A stretch of DNA of 21,176 bases from an uncultured Lachnospiraceae bacterium (GTDB lineage Bacteria; Bacillota; Clostridia; Lachnospirales; Lachnospiraceae), in contig UQDA01000034.1 of assembly GCA_900539715.1 (NCBI GenBank), positions 1 to 21,176 of the forward strand. The letters run 5' to 3'. This document shows, piece by piece, positions 15,347 to 21,176 of the stretch. How positions within the stretch are numbered: position 1 is the stretch's first letter; each line of letters starts with the position of its first letter. The notes beneath the pieces are model-generated. The model had not been told where the DNA came from, made no database searches, and saw only the letters and a list, made by a program, of their open reading frames with translations. The position numbers were made by a program, and so were the translations under genes.

Positions 15347-15700
15347 ATGGCAAAGAGAGGCGGATTCCCGGGCGGTATGCCCGGCAACATGAATAATCTG
15401 ATGAAGCAGGCACAGCGCATGCAGCGTCAGATGGAGGAAGGTCAGAAAGAGCTGGAGATAAAGGAATTCACAGCAAAGGCTGGCGGCGGTGCGGTCGAAG
15501 CGACTGTAAACGGCAAAAAGGAGCTGATAAAGCTTAACATTTCCGAAGAGGCGGTCGACCCCGATGATGTGGAAATGCTGCAGGATATGATAGTCGCTGC
15601 GGTAAACGAGGCAATGAAGCAGGCAGATGAAGCGAGCCAGGAGCTGATGGGTAAAATGACCGGCGGACTCGGCGGTCTGGGCGGAGGCTTTCCGTTCTGA
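15347..15700 (+). CDS. ybaB: YbaB/EbfC family nucleoid-associated protein
   Basis: A 117-aa DNA-binding protein that dimerises and coats the chromosome. The ATG at 15347 is preferred over 15335 because it gives the usual MAKRGGFPGG start and has AAAGGA upstream, whereas the earlier ATG overlaps that site. A helix (MNNLMKQAQRMQRQMEE, about 15-31), a beta hairpin (VEATVNGKKELIKLNI) and a C-terminal helix follow. Glycine/methionine-rich ends flank the fold, as is common in clostridial members. The stop codon overlaps the recR start by one base, indicating coupled translation. Confidence 0.95.
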   Translation: MAKRGGFPGGMPGNMNNLMKQAQRMQRQMEEGQKELEIKEFTAKAGGGAVEATVNGKKELIKLNISEEAVDPDDVEMLQDMIVAAVNEAMKQADEASQELMGKMTGGLGGLGGGFPF

Positions 15701-16296
15701 TGGACCTTTACAGCGGATATATTAACAAGCTGATAGATGAACTTGCAGGGCTGCCGGGGATTGGGAACAAATCAGCACAGAGACTGGCATTTCATCTGAT
15801 AAATCTTCCGGAGGCGAAAGTGGAGCGTATTGCAAATGCAATGGTTTCTGCGAAAAAAAACGTTCGTTACTGTAAAGAATGTTTTACGCTGACAGACAAT
15901 GAGCTGTGCCCGATATGCGGCAATCCGGATCGCGACCACTCTACGATAATGGTGGTAGAAAACAGCCGTGACCTTGCTGCTTATGAAAAAACATCAAAAT
16001 ATAAGGGTGTTTATCATGTGCTGCACGGTGCAATCTCCCCGATGCTCGGGGTCGGGCCGCATGATATTAAGCTAAAGGAACTGATGGAGCGGCTCGGAGG
16101 CGATGTAAAAGAGGTTATCATCGCGACCAATTCCAGTCTGGAGGGCGAGACGACGGCAATGTATATCGGCAAGCTTATCAAGCCTACCGGAATCCGGGTG
16201 ACGCGTATCGCCAGCGGAGTGCCGGTAGGAGGAGATTTGGAATACATAGACGAGGTAACGCTTTTGCGGGCGCTTGAGGGACGGACAGAGCTGTAG
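15700..16296 (+). CDS. recR: Recombination protein RecR
   Basis: A 198-aa protein of normal length that loads RecA with RecF/RecO during gap repair. It has a helix-hairpin-helix (LPGIGNKSAQRLAFHL, 18-33), a four-cysteine zinc finger (Cys58, 61, 70, 73), a TOPRIM domain starting IMVVENSRDL (83-92, Glu87) with ATNSSLEGETTAMY (142-155), and the C-terminal ASGVPVGGDLEYID stretch that closes the ring interface. It begins inside the ybaB stop codon. No terminator follows it, so galM is probably on the same transcript. Confidence 0.97.
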   Translation: MDLYSGYINKLIDELAGLPGIGNKSAQRLAFHLINLPEAKVERIANAMVSAKKNVRYCKECFTLTDNELCPICGNPDRDHSTIMVVENSRDLAAYEKTSKYKGVYHVLHGAISPMLGVGPHDIKLKELMERLGGDVKEVIIATNSSLEGETTAMYIGKLIKPTGIRVTRIASGVPVGGDLEYIDEVTLLRALEGRTEL

Positions 16297-16337
16297 CGCA
16301 AAGACAGGGGATTGTTGGAAAGGAATACAAGAGGGTT

Positions 16338-17369
16338 ATGAAAAAAGAACTGTTCGGGACAGTGGATGGCAGAGAGGTATTTTTATATACGCTTGAAAAC
16401 AGCAAAGGAATGAGAGCGGTTGTGAGCGATTTTGGCGCTCTTATCGTGCGCCTTTATGTGCCGGATCATGCGGGAAACTGCGAGGATGTGGCACTGGGCT
16501 ACGAAACGCTGGAGCAATATCTGACAAACGGCTGCTTTTTCGGGGCTGTGATCGCACCCAATGCGAACCGTATCGGCGGGGCGCAGTATACGTTGAACGG
16601 CGTGACCTATACGCTGGACGCCAATGACGGCGCAAATAACCTGCACAGCCACAGAGAGCTTGGCTCCCACAAGCGCGTCTGGGATGCGGAAGAGAAGGAA
16701 GATGGAATCCTGTTTACGCTGGAGATAAAGGATGGCGAAATGGGTTTTGGCGGCAATAAAAAGCTTTCCGTTCTCTATCAGGTGACAGAGGATAACGGGC
16801 TGCGTATCACTTATGACGGAGACAGCGATAAAGATACGGTCATCAATATCACGAACCACTGTTATTTCAATCTGGATGGACAGGGGGCAGGGACGATAGA
16901 AGACCACGAGGTACAGCTGGCGGCTTCGGCATATACGCCTGCTGACGCGGCATCTATCCCTTACGGAGATGTGCTGCGGACGGAAGCTACTCCGATGGAT
17001 TTCACACAACCTCATAAGATCGGCGAACGCATCGGCGAAGATTTTGAGCAGCTTAAAATGGCGGGCGGCTATGACCACAACTGGGTTTTAAACGGATATA
17101 CGGGAAATGTGCGGCGCGTGGCAGTCGTTCACAATTCGGATAAGACCCGTACGATGGAGGTCTACACAGACCTGCCGGGAATGCAGTTTTATACGGGCAA
17201 TTTTATCGAGCCCGATAAAGGTAAGGACGGCAAAAGCTATGATTTCAGGAGCGGCTTTGCGATGGAAACACAGTTTTTCCCTGACACGCCAAACAAGCCG
17301 CAGTTCCCTTCGTCGGTGTTTGGGCCTGAGAGACATTATCATACGGTAACGGAGTATCGATTCAGCTGA
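16338..17369 (+). CDS. galM: Aldose 1-epimerase (mutarotase)
   Basis: A 343-aa enzyme that interconverts alpha and beta anomers of galactose, glucose or xylose. Key residues are Arg78 (NANRIG), His103 (NNLH), His174 in NHCYFNLDG, Asp246 in GYDHNWVL, and Glu310 in FAMETQFFPDTPN, which correspond to the known substrate and acid/base residues. Length and order are ordinary. It lies 41 bp after recR with no visible promoter between. GAGGG is only two bases from the ATG, so the effective ribosome binding site is probably the AAGGAA further upstream, and initiation may be weak. A strong terminator follows. Its link to DNA repair genes is positional; functionally it fits the sugar genes on the left. 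Confidence 0.93.
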   Translation: MKKELFGTVDGREVFLYTLENSKGMRAVVSDFGALIVRLYVPDHAGNCEDVALGYETLEQYLTNGCFFGAVIAPNANRIGGAQYTLNGVTYTLDANDGANNLHSHRELGSHKRVWDAEEKEDGILFTLEIKDGEMGFGGNKKLSVLYQVTEDNGLRITYDGDSDKDTVINITNHCYFNLDGQGAGTIEDHEVQLAASAYTPADAASIPYGDVLRTEATPMDFTQPHKIGERIGEDFEQLKMAGGYDHNWVLNGYTGNVRRVAVVHNSDKTRTMEVYTDLPGMQFYTGNFIEPDKGKDGKSYDFRSGFAMETQFFPDTPNKPQFPSSVFGPERHYHTVTEYRFS

Positions 17370-17405
17370 TACAGCCCGCTTCCGGGATAAATAACGATAT
17401 TTTGC

Positions 17406-17451
17406 AAAAAGCGGGTATCCGGTTAAATGAGCCGGATGCCCGTTTGTCTTA
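17406..17451 (+). terminator. Intrinsic terminator after galM
   Basis: CGGGTATCCGG (17412-17422) pairs with CCGGATGCCCG (17432-17442), with one wobble pair and a 9-nt loop. An A-run precedes the stem and TTTGTCTT follows it. It closes the phosphofructokinase-to-galM stretch. Confidence 0.85.
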
Positions 17452-17481
17452 TAAGGCTTGCACGGCGGAAGGGAGGCTTTT

Positions 17482-17661
17482 GTGGCAGCAGAATCAGAAT
17501 GGAAGGTCTTTTTTGAGGGGGACTTTTGGTATCATTCCGGCAGGGACCATGCCGGGAAAGAGCTTCGGACAGAAAAGGAGTTTGAACCGGCGGCGTATGT
17601 GGAGTGGATTCCTGTTTTCCATATAAAACAGTTTGAGGACAGAACGGAAAGACTGGTGTAG
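17482..17661 (+). CDS. Hypothetical small protein, 59 aa
   Basis: A short open frame with a GTG start five bases after GGGAGG (17471-17476). The product is acidic and rich in aromatic residues (KVFFEGDFWYHSG, YVEWIPVFHIKQF) with no membrane segment or cysteine. Composition is protein-like and not obviously a shadow of another frame. It lies between the galM terminator and the LysM gene promoter, and I see no promoter of its own. I do not recognise a family. The earlier in-frame TTG at 17458 has no ribosome binding site. It may be a real small gene or chance. Confidence 0.45.
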   Translation: MAAESEWKVFFEGDFWYHSGRDHAGKELRTEKEFEPAAYVEWIPVFHIKQFEDRTERLV

Positions 17662-17710
17662 GGGGAATTTTCCGCCGCCGCCATTTTCGACAAAAATCCC
17701 TGTGACCATA

Positions 17711-17719
17711 TGCTAGGAT
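17711..17719 (+). promoter_or_regulatory. Candidate extended -10 promoter of the LysM gene
   Basis: TGC followed by TAGGAT (17714-17719) forms an extended -10, about 34 bp before the LysM start. The nearest -35-like TTCGAC (17686-17691) is 22 bp away, too far for normal use, so this is tentative. Confidence 0.35.
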
Positions 17720-17752
17720 GAAGAAAAAACGGCGGTACAGGAGGGAGAGAGA

Positions 17753-19012
17753 ATGGCGGTGATACCCAAAAATGTGATGCAGATCGGGCAGACGGATGCG
17801 CACGTCAAGATTTACATGGAAGATTATGTGCATACTTTTCTGGAACGCTGCGGGAGCGGCGGCGCGTGCTTGGCGTTCGGGCGGAAAGAGGAATCGGAGG
17901 GCATCAGTTATTATCTTATCTATGGAGTAGAGAAAAGGCAGGATTGGGACAGGGGGAGTTTTCCCTATTTTAAGAATCTGGAACGCATCGGCGAGATTAC
18001 GGGAGTAAACGGTGAACTCCGCTTTAAGACAGTGCAGGGAAGGGAAATCCCCGTACAGGGATATTTTATTTTTTACGAACAGAATGAGGACATGCAGTCC
18101 TATATGATCGCAGAGCGGGAAAACCGGGAGGCGGAGACACAGCGGGAACGGGAGCGCGTTATGGAAGAGGTGCAGCTCCGGCGGGAAAAACGAAAGCAGG
18201 AGGCAGAGCAGCAGGGGCAGCCGGCGGGGGCGGAGAACGGAAAACGGGACATGCCTTCGGCAGGCAGGGCGCTGCGCTCGAGATATTTACGGGCAAATGC
18301 CGCGGTTTCCCAGAGGATTTCCCGCAAAAATCCGGGCGGGGGCAGGATGACGCTGGCGGGGGTATGCAGAGTAGGGTGTCTGGCGCTTTTGCTTATCCTG
18401 GCGGCGACAGCGCTGACGTCATTGAACCGCTATCCGGATATGAAGGCGGTCACAGAGCTTTTTTCAGATGCTGCGGGACGATTCGGGAAAAAGGATGACG
18501 CATCGCTTATTGTAGAAGATGCGCCGTCAGGGATAACGCCTTTGGAGGCCGAGGACGGAGCGGACTTGGGAGAGGATGGCGCGGACGGTATTCCGGTACA
18601 GGCGGATGGGGAATGGCTCATCGGCGGAAGCGGGAAAAAGGATGAGGGGCAGGATGCCGTGCAGGAAACGGCGATTTCCACAGCGGAACCGGAACCGGCG
18701 GAAAAAGAGACGGCACAGGCGGAAAAAGAGGAGCCGACAGAACCGGAAATACAGGCAGCGCCGGAAGAGCAGGCTGCGGCAGAAGAACGGGATATATCGG
18801 AGGAAAAGACCGGCTCGGGAGAGCAGACGGCGACGGCGGAACCGGCGGCCGCTGAAGCCGCGGGAAATTATACGGTTCAAAGAGGCGACAGTCTGGCGAA
18901 GATAGCACGCCGTTTTTACGGCAGCACAGCCTATGTCAGCAAAATCTGCGACTTAAATCAGATAGAAGACCCGGACAGGATAACGCCGGGACAAAATATT
19001 TTGCTACCTTAG
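17753..19012 (+). CDS. Single-pass membrane protein with C-terminal LysM domain
   Basis: A 419-aa protein in four parts. Residues 14-120 form a compact domain of unknown family (VKIYMEDYVHTFLERC, CLAFGR, YYLIYGVE, VQGYFIFYEQNEDMQSYMI). A highly charged helical stretch (118-155), probably coiled coil, follows. One transmembrane helix spans about 200-224, preceded by basic residues that predict an inside N-terminus. A long Glu/Ala/Pro-rich spacer (about 260-370) leads to a LysM domain (372-419, YTVQRGDSLAKIARRFYG through ITPGQNILLP), which would bind peptidoglycan outside the cell. It therefore links the cytoplasm to the wall. AGGAGGG seven bases upstream sets the start. It lies two genes before cvpA, hinting at an envelope function. 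The N-terminal domain pattern vaguely resembles a catalytically dead MPN/JAMM fold; that is speculative. Confidence 0.85.
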   Translation: MAVIPKNVMQIGQTDAHVKIYMEDYVHTFLERCGSGGACLAFGRKEESEGISYYLIYGVEKRQDWDRGSFPYFKNLERIGEITGVNGELRFKTVQGREIPVQGYFIFYEQNEDMQSYMIAERENREAETQRERERVMEEVQLRREKRKQEAEQQGQPAGAENGKRDMPSAGRALRSRYLRANAAVSQRISRKNPGGGRMTLAGVCRVGCLALLLILAATALTSLNRYPDMKAVTELFSDAAGRFGKKDDASLIVEDAPSGITPLEAEDGADLGEDGADGIPVQADGEWLIGGSGKKDEGQDAVQETAISTAEPEPAEKETAQAEKEEPTEPEIQAAPEEQAAAEERDISEEKTGSGEQTATAEPAAAEAAGNYTVQRGDSLAKIARRFYGSTAYVSKICDLNQIEDPDRITPGQNILLP

Positions 19013-19024
19013 GCAAAAAGAGTA

Positions 19025-19033
19025 TGCTATAAT
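19025..19033 (+). promoter_or_regulatory. Extended -10 promoter of the DUF5711-cvpA unit
   Basis: TATGC directly before a perfect TATAAT (19028-19033) gives a strong extended -10. No good -35 is present at 16-18 bp. Transcription would start near 19040, inside the left arm of the terminator hairpin that follows. Confidence 0.5.
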
Positions 19034-19036
19034 GAG

Positions 19037-19085
19037 GGGCATGAATCGGTCTGTAAAAAGGCCTGTTCGTGCCCGTTGTTTTTTT
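19037..19085 (+). terminator. Intrinsic terminator after the LysM gene
   Basis: GGGCATGAA (19037-19045) pairs with TTCGTGCCC (19066-19074) with one wobble. An inner stem GGTC (19048-19051) pairs with GGCC (19060-19063). GTTGTTTTTTT follows. It should end LysM transcripts. Confidence 0.75.
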
Positions 19086-19137
19086 GATAAGGAAGATAGT
19101 GTGTTTAGCTTTTATATGCTTCAGAATGAGGATAAGT

Positions 19138-20334
19138 ATGACAAATATCAGGGAATACCTTCCTAAAAAGGATAAGAAGGAAACTGTCAGAGGAGACGGC
19201 TTAAAGCAGCAGATACGCGCACACAGAAGAAAAATGATTATCCGGATCGCATGTGCAGCAGCGGTTTTGGGAGTGATGTCGGCAGCGGCAGTTTTTTTAT
19301 TGAAGAACCAGACCTACACCGGATATACAGTTGTTTCCGGTATCGAGCGCAAGCATACGGAAGGGAGTGCGCTCCTGCCGCATTTGAACGGTTTTGTAAC
19401 ATATAGTAAAGATGGTATAAGCTATACGGATTATAAAGGGAACGCCCTGTGGAATCAGACTTATGATATGCAGGCTCCAAAAGTGGCAATGCGCTCGGGA
19501 TGGGTTGCGGCCGGTGATTATAATGGCAATCTGATATACAGGGTCAGTCCGGAAGGAACGGCGATACAGATAGATACGAATCTGCCGATCAAAAATCTTG
19601 CAGTATCCGCAAACGGCGTTGTGGCGGCAATACTGGAGGATGGCGATGTGACCTGGATAAACGTATATAATCCCTCCGGAGAAAAGGCTGTCGGTATCAA
19701 GACGACCATGCAGAAATCAGGATATCCGGTGGAGATTTCCCTGTCGGATAACGGGAGACTGATGCTTGTTTCTTATTTAAAAGCGGAAAGCGGAAGCATG
19801 AAATCCGTTGTGAGCTTCTATAATTTTGGGGAAGTGGGACAAAATTATACGGATACGATGGTGAGCTCTTATGAATATGCGGATGCGGTCGTTCCGTTTG
19901 CGGTATTTAATAATGCAGAAACGGCGATTTCGGTGGCAAATAATCAGTTTGTTCTTTATGAAGGGGGAGAAATTCCTAAAAATATCTCGCAGAATTTTAT
20001 CCAGGAAGAGATAAGGGACGTCAGATACAGTGGGACTCATGTTGGATTTGTATTTGAGGGAACGGAAGGAACCGGAAAATATCGCATAGATATTTATGAT
20101 ATGAATGGACATCTGGTCCTGTCTCAGCCTTTTAATATGGAATACAGAGATATCATGCTGTCAGGGGATGAGCTTATCATCTATAATGAGGCAGAATGTC
20201 TGATATATACGCTGCATGGAAATCGAAAATATGAAGGAGATATCCCGGAACAGACACAGTTGCTCAAGCCGCTGGGCGGCAACCGTTTTCTGGCGGTAAC
20301 GCTGAGCAGTATGGATATCATTGAATTAAAATAG
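19138..20334 (+). CDS. DUF5711 family membrane-anchored protein
   Basis: A 398-aa protein of unknown function that I recognise as DUF5711. The ATG at 19138 follows GAGGA (19128-19132); the longer frame from 19069 has no binding site and starts within the upstream terminator. A basic cytoplasmic tail (1-32) precedes one transmembrane helix (about 33-55). The remaining 340 residues are extracellular and beta-rich, with repeated short strand patterns such as NGFVTYSKDGISYTDYKG, ISLSDNGRLMLVSYLK and MNGHLVLSQPF. These look like beta-propeller blades. No catalytic motif or lipobox is visible. It is followed 16 bp later by cvpA, and the pair is probably co-transcribed. An envelope-linked scaffold or sensor role is possible but unproven. 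Confidence 0.8.
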   Translation: MTNIREYLPKKDKKETVRGDGLKQQIRAHRRKMIIRIACAAAVLGVMSAAAVFLLKNQTYTGYTVVSGIERKHTEGSALLPHLNGFVTYSKDGISYTDYKGNALWNQTYDMQAPKVAMRSGWVAAGDYNGNLIYRVSPEGTAIQIDTNLPIKNLAVSANGVVAAILEDGDVTWINVYNPSGEKAVGIKTTMQKSGYPVEISLSDNGRLMLVSYLKAESGSMKSVVSFYNFGEVGQNYTDTMVSSYEYADAVVPFAVFNNAETAISVANNQFVLYEGGEIPKNISQNFIQEEIRDVRYSGTHVGFVFEGTEGTGKYRIDIYDMNGHLVLSQPFNMEYRDIMLSGDELIIYNEAECLIYTLHGNRKYEGDIPEQTQLLKPLGGNRFLAVTLSSMDIIELK

Positions 20335-20350
20335 GACGGTAGGAAGAAAA

Positions 20351-20827
20351 ATGAATATATTGCTGCTGATAGTAGTCCTGTTTGCGCTATGGAGAGGGTA
20401 CGCAGGACTGAAAAAGGGAATGGTGGACGAGATACGGATGTTGTTGTCTCTTGTCATAACGCTGTTTGTGCTTTCGCTCGCAATTCTTCTATATACAAGT
20501 GTAAAAGAAGGTGATACGAGAAATATCGTATTATCCGTGATTGCAATCGTTATTACGGGAATAGTGGCACGACTGGTAAATTTGATTTTCAAATCGCTTT
20601 CTGCAATAGCAGGACTTCCGATAATAAGCCTTATAAATAGATTATGCGGAGCGGCAATAGGAGCTATGGAAGCTGTTGTGGGGCTATGGATAGTTTATAT
20701 CATAATAGGAAGTTTTGATACGGGAATTTTCGGATCGCAGATTGCGGCATGGACGATGGAAAATGAAGTTTTAACAAAGCTGTACCGGATGAATCGGGTC
20801 ATCTACTGGATGGCTGGATTAGAATGA
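20351..20827 (+). CDS. cvpA: CvpA family membrane protein
   Basis: A 158-aa integral membrane protein of the CvpA (colicin V production) family. There are four predicted transmembrane helices, at about residues 2-21, 30-50, 58-80 and 93-118. The first loop has RGYAGLKKGMVDEI, and GAAIGAMEAVVGLW opens the last helix, both typical of the family. In other bacteria CvpA proteins affect colicin export, envelope stress tolerance or biofilm formation; the molecular activity is unclear. AGGAAG five bases upstream sets the start. It is the last gene of its unit. No terminator is visible before the tandem promoters that follow. Confidence 0.85.
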   Translation: MNILLLIVVLFALWRGYAGLKKGMVDEIRMLLSLVITLFVLSLAILLYTSVKEGDTRNIVLSVIAIVITGIVARLVNLIFKSLSAIAGLPIISLINRLCGAAIGAMEAVVGLWIVYIIIGSFDTGIFGSQIAAWTMENEVLTKLYRMNRVIYWMAGLE

Positions 20828-20859
20828 AAAAGATTTGTTAAAAAAATGCAAAAAATATG

Positions 20860-20888
20860 TTGACAATTGGGAAAGTGTGCTCTATAAT
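20860..20888 (+). promoter_or_regulatory. Tandem promoter 1
   Basis: A perfect sigma-A promoter: TTGACA (20860-20865), 17 bp, TATAAT (20883-20888). It is the first of four in a 349-bp gene-free stretch (20828-21176). A short hairpin CGCTG/CAGCG (20898-20913) lies at the start of its transcript. Confidence 0.85.
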
Positions 20889-20945
20889 AAGCCTTACCGC
20901 TGAGGACACAGCGAAAAGCTCCTTCAAAAAAGAAGAAAAAAGTGC

Positions 20946-20974
20946 TTGACAAAAGCAAAGGGTTCTGATAAAAT
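20946..20974 (+). promoter_or_regulatory. Tandem promoter 2
   Basis: TTGACA (20946-20951), 17 bp, TAAAAT (20969-20974), 86 bp after promoter 1. It is followed by hairpin GTTGC/GCAAC (20983-21004). Confidence 0.85.
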
Positions 20975-21033
20975 TAATAACCGTTGCGGCAATTGAAAAG
21001 CAACTGAGCTTTGAAAAAAGTTCAAAAAAGTGC

Positions 21034-21062
21034 TTGACAAGCTGAAAACAATGAGTTATAAT
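21034..21062 (+). promoter_or_regulatory. Tandem promoter 3
   Basis: A perfect TTGACA (21034-21039), 17 bp, TATAAT (21057-21062), 88 bp after promoter 2. It is followed by hairpin GTTGCG/CGCGAC (21071-21091). Confidence 0.85.
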
Positions 21063-21131
21063 TAATAACCGTTGCGGCATAAAAGCGCGACACGAACTCC
21101 TGAAAGGGTTCAAAAAAATTAAAAAAAGTTG

Positions 21132-21160
21132 TTGACAAACGAAATCAACTGTGATAAAAT
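21132..21160 (+). promoter_or_regulatory. Tandem promoter 4
   Basis: TTGACA (21132-21137), 17 bp, TAAAAT (21155-21160), 98 bp after promoter 3. Its start site falls about 10 bp before the window edge. Four stacked consensus promoters with no gene after them strongly suggest an rRNA operon starting beyond the window. That is inference. Confidence 0.85.
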
Positions 21161-21176
21161 ATCAAAGCTGATTGAA

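Larger units (their letters stand above)
20936..21079 (+). repeat. Direct repeat unit spanning promoters 2 and 3
   Basis: Two blocks are identical between the units. AAAAAAGTGCTTGACAA occurs at 20936-20952 and 21024-21040, covering the -35. AATTAATAACCGTTGCGGCA occurs at 20972-20991 and 21060-21079, covering the -10 edge and start site. The sequence between -35 and -10 differs. The period is 88 bp, consistent with duplication of a promoter module and conservation of its functional parts. Confidence 0.8.

Noticed and set aside
18576..18905. Arginine-rich open frame within the LysM gene linker
   Set aside because: It is an out-of-frame product of the repetitive Glu/Ala/Pro codons of the spacer, with no ribosome site.
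19069..19137. Longer start for the DUF5711 protein
   Set aside because: It would begin inside the terminator of the preceding gene and lacks a ribosome site; GAGGA precedes the ATG at 19138.
1..21176. CRISPR arrays, tRNA genes or prophage genes
   Set aside because: I found no regularly spaced repeats with spacers, no cloverleaf-like sequence and no phage structural genes. The only regular repeat is the promoter array at the right edge.

Overview
The window looks like chromosomal DNA of a Lachnospiraceae-type gut Firmicute (Clostridium cluster XIVa). The basis is moderate GC, strong AGGAGG-type ribosome binding sites, sigma-A promoters with 17-bp spacers, a Firmicute dnaX-ybaB-recR block, and several families (DUF4867, DUF5711, DUF5722, a GGNGT-type phosphofructokinase) that I associate with this group. 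The taxon is an inference from gene content, not from a marker search.

Layout. Positions 1-60 hold two GC-rich hairpins that may be the right end of an IS200/IS605-type element lying outside the window. Positions 282-1568 encode a pRiA4b ORF-3-like/SEC-C protein. Positions 1673-12535 form a carbohydrate region. It has an intracellular GH29 alpha-L-fucosidase (minus), a divergent membrane-anchored DUF5722 protein with clan GH-A-like glutamates, and a LacI-type regulator (minus). Divergent from the regulator is a pentose operon: FGGY xylulokinase, DUF4867 cupin-like protein, L-fucose-isomerase-fold isomerase and, after an internal terminator, a GH3 beta-xylosidase/beta-glucosidase. Bidirectional terminators separate the convergent pairs. 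No transporter is encoded here.

Positions 12546-17450 carry 6-phosphofructokinase, dnaX, ybaB, recR and galM, ending at a clear terminator. A probable 59-aa protein follows. Then come a LysM protein with an undescribed N-terminal domain, a DUF5711 protein, a CvpA protein and, at the right edge, four tandem consensus promoters. These have the look of an rRNA operon control region whose 16S gene would start outside the window.

How it fits together. The simplest reading of the sugar region is that cytoplasmic GH3 releases a pentose (probably xylose) from imported oligosaccharides, the fucose-isomerase-fold enzyme makes the ketose, and XylB phosphorylates it. The LacI protein probably controls the region. 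I found a small palindrome, GTGC-N4-GCAC, twice in the lacI-xylB intergenic region, with 7/8 matches just downstream of the fucosidase and DUF5722 promoters, which makes it a candidate shared operator. The most notable items are this operator set, the non-canonical isomerase/kinase/cupin trio, the terminator that can alternatively mask the GH3 ribosome binding site, the DUF5722 putative glycosidase, and the tandem promoter array with covarying start-site hairpins.
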